A stretch of DNA of 64,000 nt, from assembly GCA_910589485.1 (NCBI GenBank), contig CAJUSW010000014.1, forward strand, positions 1 to 64,000, read 5' to 3'. A program made the position numbers and the translations under genes. The stretch comes from an uncultured Duncaniella sp. Lineage in GTDB: Bacteria; Bacteroidota; Bacteroidia; Bacteroidales; Muribaculaceae. The notes beneath the pieces are model-generated. The model searched no databases, was not told where the DNA came from, and saw nothing but the letters and a program-made list of their open reading frames with translations. Below, one piece after another: positions 62,998-64,000 of this stretch; position 1 is the first letter of the stretch, and every line of letters begins with the position of its first letter.

Positions 62998-63666
62998 TTA
63001 CAGCACCTGACGGCCATCAAAGAAGCGGACTATGCGGTCGGTCTGGCGGGCCTGATCCTCATTATGGGTCACCATCACTATGGTGCGCCCCTCCTCCTTG
63101 TTGAGCCGGTGAAGAATATCCATCACCTCGGCACCCATCTTTGAGTCAAGGTTGCCGGTAGGCTCGTCGGCAAGTATGATTTCAGGATTGCCGACTATGG
63201 CGCGGGCTATGGCCACACGCTGGCATTGACCGCCCGAGAGTTGCGACGGCATGTGGCGCATACGGTGGCTGAGCCCTACCCTGTCGAGCACCTCACGCAC
63301 ACGCTCCTTATTGTTGCCACCACCGGAACGGTACAGCAGCGGGAGCTCCACATTGTCCATCACATTGAGCGAGTTGATGAGGTGGAAACTCTGGAACACG
63401 AAACCGAGGTTACGGTTGCGGAACGCCGACAGGGCTTTGTCGCCAAGACTCTCTACGCGGGTGTCGTTGATCTCTACAGTGCCCCCGGTGGGACGGTCGA
63501 GCAACCCTACGATATTCAGGAGTGTGGATTTACCACAGCCCGACGGGCCCATGACGCTGAGAAACTCCCCTTTTTCTACACTTATGTTTACGTTATCGAG
63601 AGCTACTGTCTCTATTTCGTTCGTGCGGTACACCTTGGTGATACCGCTGAGTGTGATTATTGACAT
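62998..63666 (-). CDS. ABC transporter ATP-binding protein (MacB/LolD type)
   Basis: This 222-residue ATPase has Walker A GPSGCGKST, the Q-loop FVFQSFHL, the signature LSGGQCQRVAIARAI, Walker B IILADEPTGNLD and the switch His in MVTHNED. It powers the two FtsX-type permeases downstream. It follows the adaptor gene by 13 bases. Confidence 0.95.
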   Translation of the reverse strand: MSIITLSGITKVYRTNEIETVALDNVNISVEKGEFLSVMGPSGCGKSTLLNIVGLLDRPTGGTVEINDTRVESLGDKALSAFRNRNLGFVFQSFHLINSLNVMDNVELPLLYRSGGGNNKERVREVLDRVGLSHRMRHMPSQLSGGQCQRVAIARAIVGNPEIILADEPTGNLDSKMGAEVMDILHRLNKEEGRTIVMVTHNEDQARQTDRIVRFFDGRQVL

Positions 63667-63679
63667 GGTTATTATACTT

Positions 63680-64000
63680 CTATTTTATTTTAATTTTATT
63701 TCTGTTTTTGTAATCCGACATGTCGGATATCACCACCTGCTGGCCCGGTTGCAAGCCTGAGATCACCTCGACATACTCAAAGTTGCTGTCCCCGAGCCTC
63801 ATGGTGTGACGTGAGAGGTTTTCACCATCGGCCGAGAGCACAAACAGCTCATATTCGCCGGGCCCCTGATAATAGGTGCCGTTGGGTATGCGCACCACAT
63901 CCTCCATAATGTCGTGCATCACGTAGACATCGGCCTTAAGGCCCGAGCGCAGACGCGCCATGTCGGTCGAGTCGATGCGCACATCAAAGGCCACCATGCC
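63680..64000 (-). CDS. HlyD/MacA-type periplasmic adaptor, C-terminal part
   Basis: The gene runs off the right edge of the window. The visible 106 or so residues hold the last beta-barrel and membrane-proximal domains of an RND/MacA adaptor: VAFDVRIDSTDMARLRSGLKADVYV, VVRIPNGTYY and a final VISGLQPGQQVVISDM. It links the ABC pump to the TolC-like duct. It is the first visible gene of the efflux operon. Confidence 0.85.
   Translation of the reverse strand, partial: GMVAFDVRIDSTDMARLRSGLKADVYVMHDIMEDVVRIPNGTYYQGPGEYELFVLSADGENLSRHTMRLGDSNFEYVEVISGLQPGQQVVISDMSDYKNRNKIKIK

Noticed and set aside
1..64000. tRNA, rRNA, CRISPR arrays, transposase genes and phage genes
   Set aside because: I looked for these and found no sequence that supports any of them.

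Overview
The window looks like a chromosome segment from a gut Bacteroidales bacterium, most likely of the Muribaculaceae type. The evidence is a SusC/SusD pair, TlpA-like and FISUMP-domain lipoproteins, many predicted secreted sugar-active enzymes, promoters of the Bacteroidetes form (TAnnTTTG at -7 with TTG or TTTG about 19-20 bases upstream), few purine-rich ribosome binding sites, and a fairly GC-rich backbone broken by AT-rich islands. I see no rRNA, tRNA, CRISPR array or intact insertion sequence. 47 protein genes are supported, one of them cut by the right edge.

Layout. 1-503: non-coding repeat element bounded by 28-base inverted repeats. 0.5-10.96 kb (minus): operon of a GH141-like secreted beta-helix enzyme, a GH31 alpha-glycosidase, a methyltransferase fused to a corrinoid protein, two sodium:solute symporters and a DHDPS/NAL-type aldolase. 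11.1-16.6 kb (plus): a zinc methyltransferase of the MtaA type, a protein resembling the MetH reactivation domain, FucI, a mutarotase and FucP. 16.75-19.7 kb (minus): alcohol dehydrogenase, amidohydrolase/lactonase and aldo/keto reductase, which fit oxidative L-fucose catabolism. Together 0.5-19.7 kb reads as a fucose island with a built-in corrinoid methyl-transfer system; my inference is removal of O-methyl groups from sugars such as 2-O-methyl-fucose or 2-O-methyl-xylose of rhamnogalacturonan II.

19.97-24.1 kb: glutamate-dependent acid resistance (gadB, glutaminase, gadC). 24.3-32.2 kb: AT-rich island with SusD, SusC, a TlpA-like lipoprotein and a membrane TPR/AraC regulator. 32.4-38.4 kb: PiT phosphate transporter, a PhoR/PhoB-like two-component system and a GH28 enzyme that overlaps the regulator gene. 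38.5-42.3 kb: CutC, a transglutaminase-like protein and a HAD phosphatase. 42.4-46.6 kb: LigA, glutamine synthetase and a YhcH-family protein. 46.7-47.9 kb: palindromes and an unknown protein.

48.1-51.1 kb: a second AT-rich island with a radical SAM/SPASM enzyme, a 48-residue double-Gly, Cys-containing precursor-like peptide and a caspase-fold lipoprotein. This is a candidate undescribed RiPP system. 51.4-53 kb: a second GH28 paralogue. 53-58 kb: NadC, RlmH, and an operon of alpha/beta hydrolase, membrane-anchored MurF-like ligase and Ddl-like ligase. 58.2-64 kb: a DKNYY-repeat protein and a MacAB/TolC-like efflux operon whose adaptor gene runs off the right edge.
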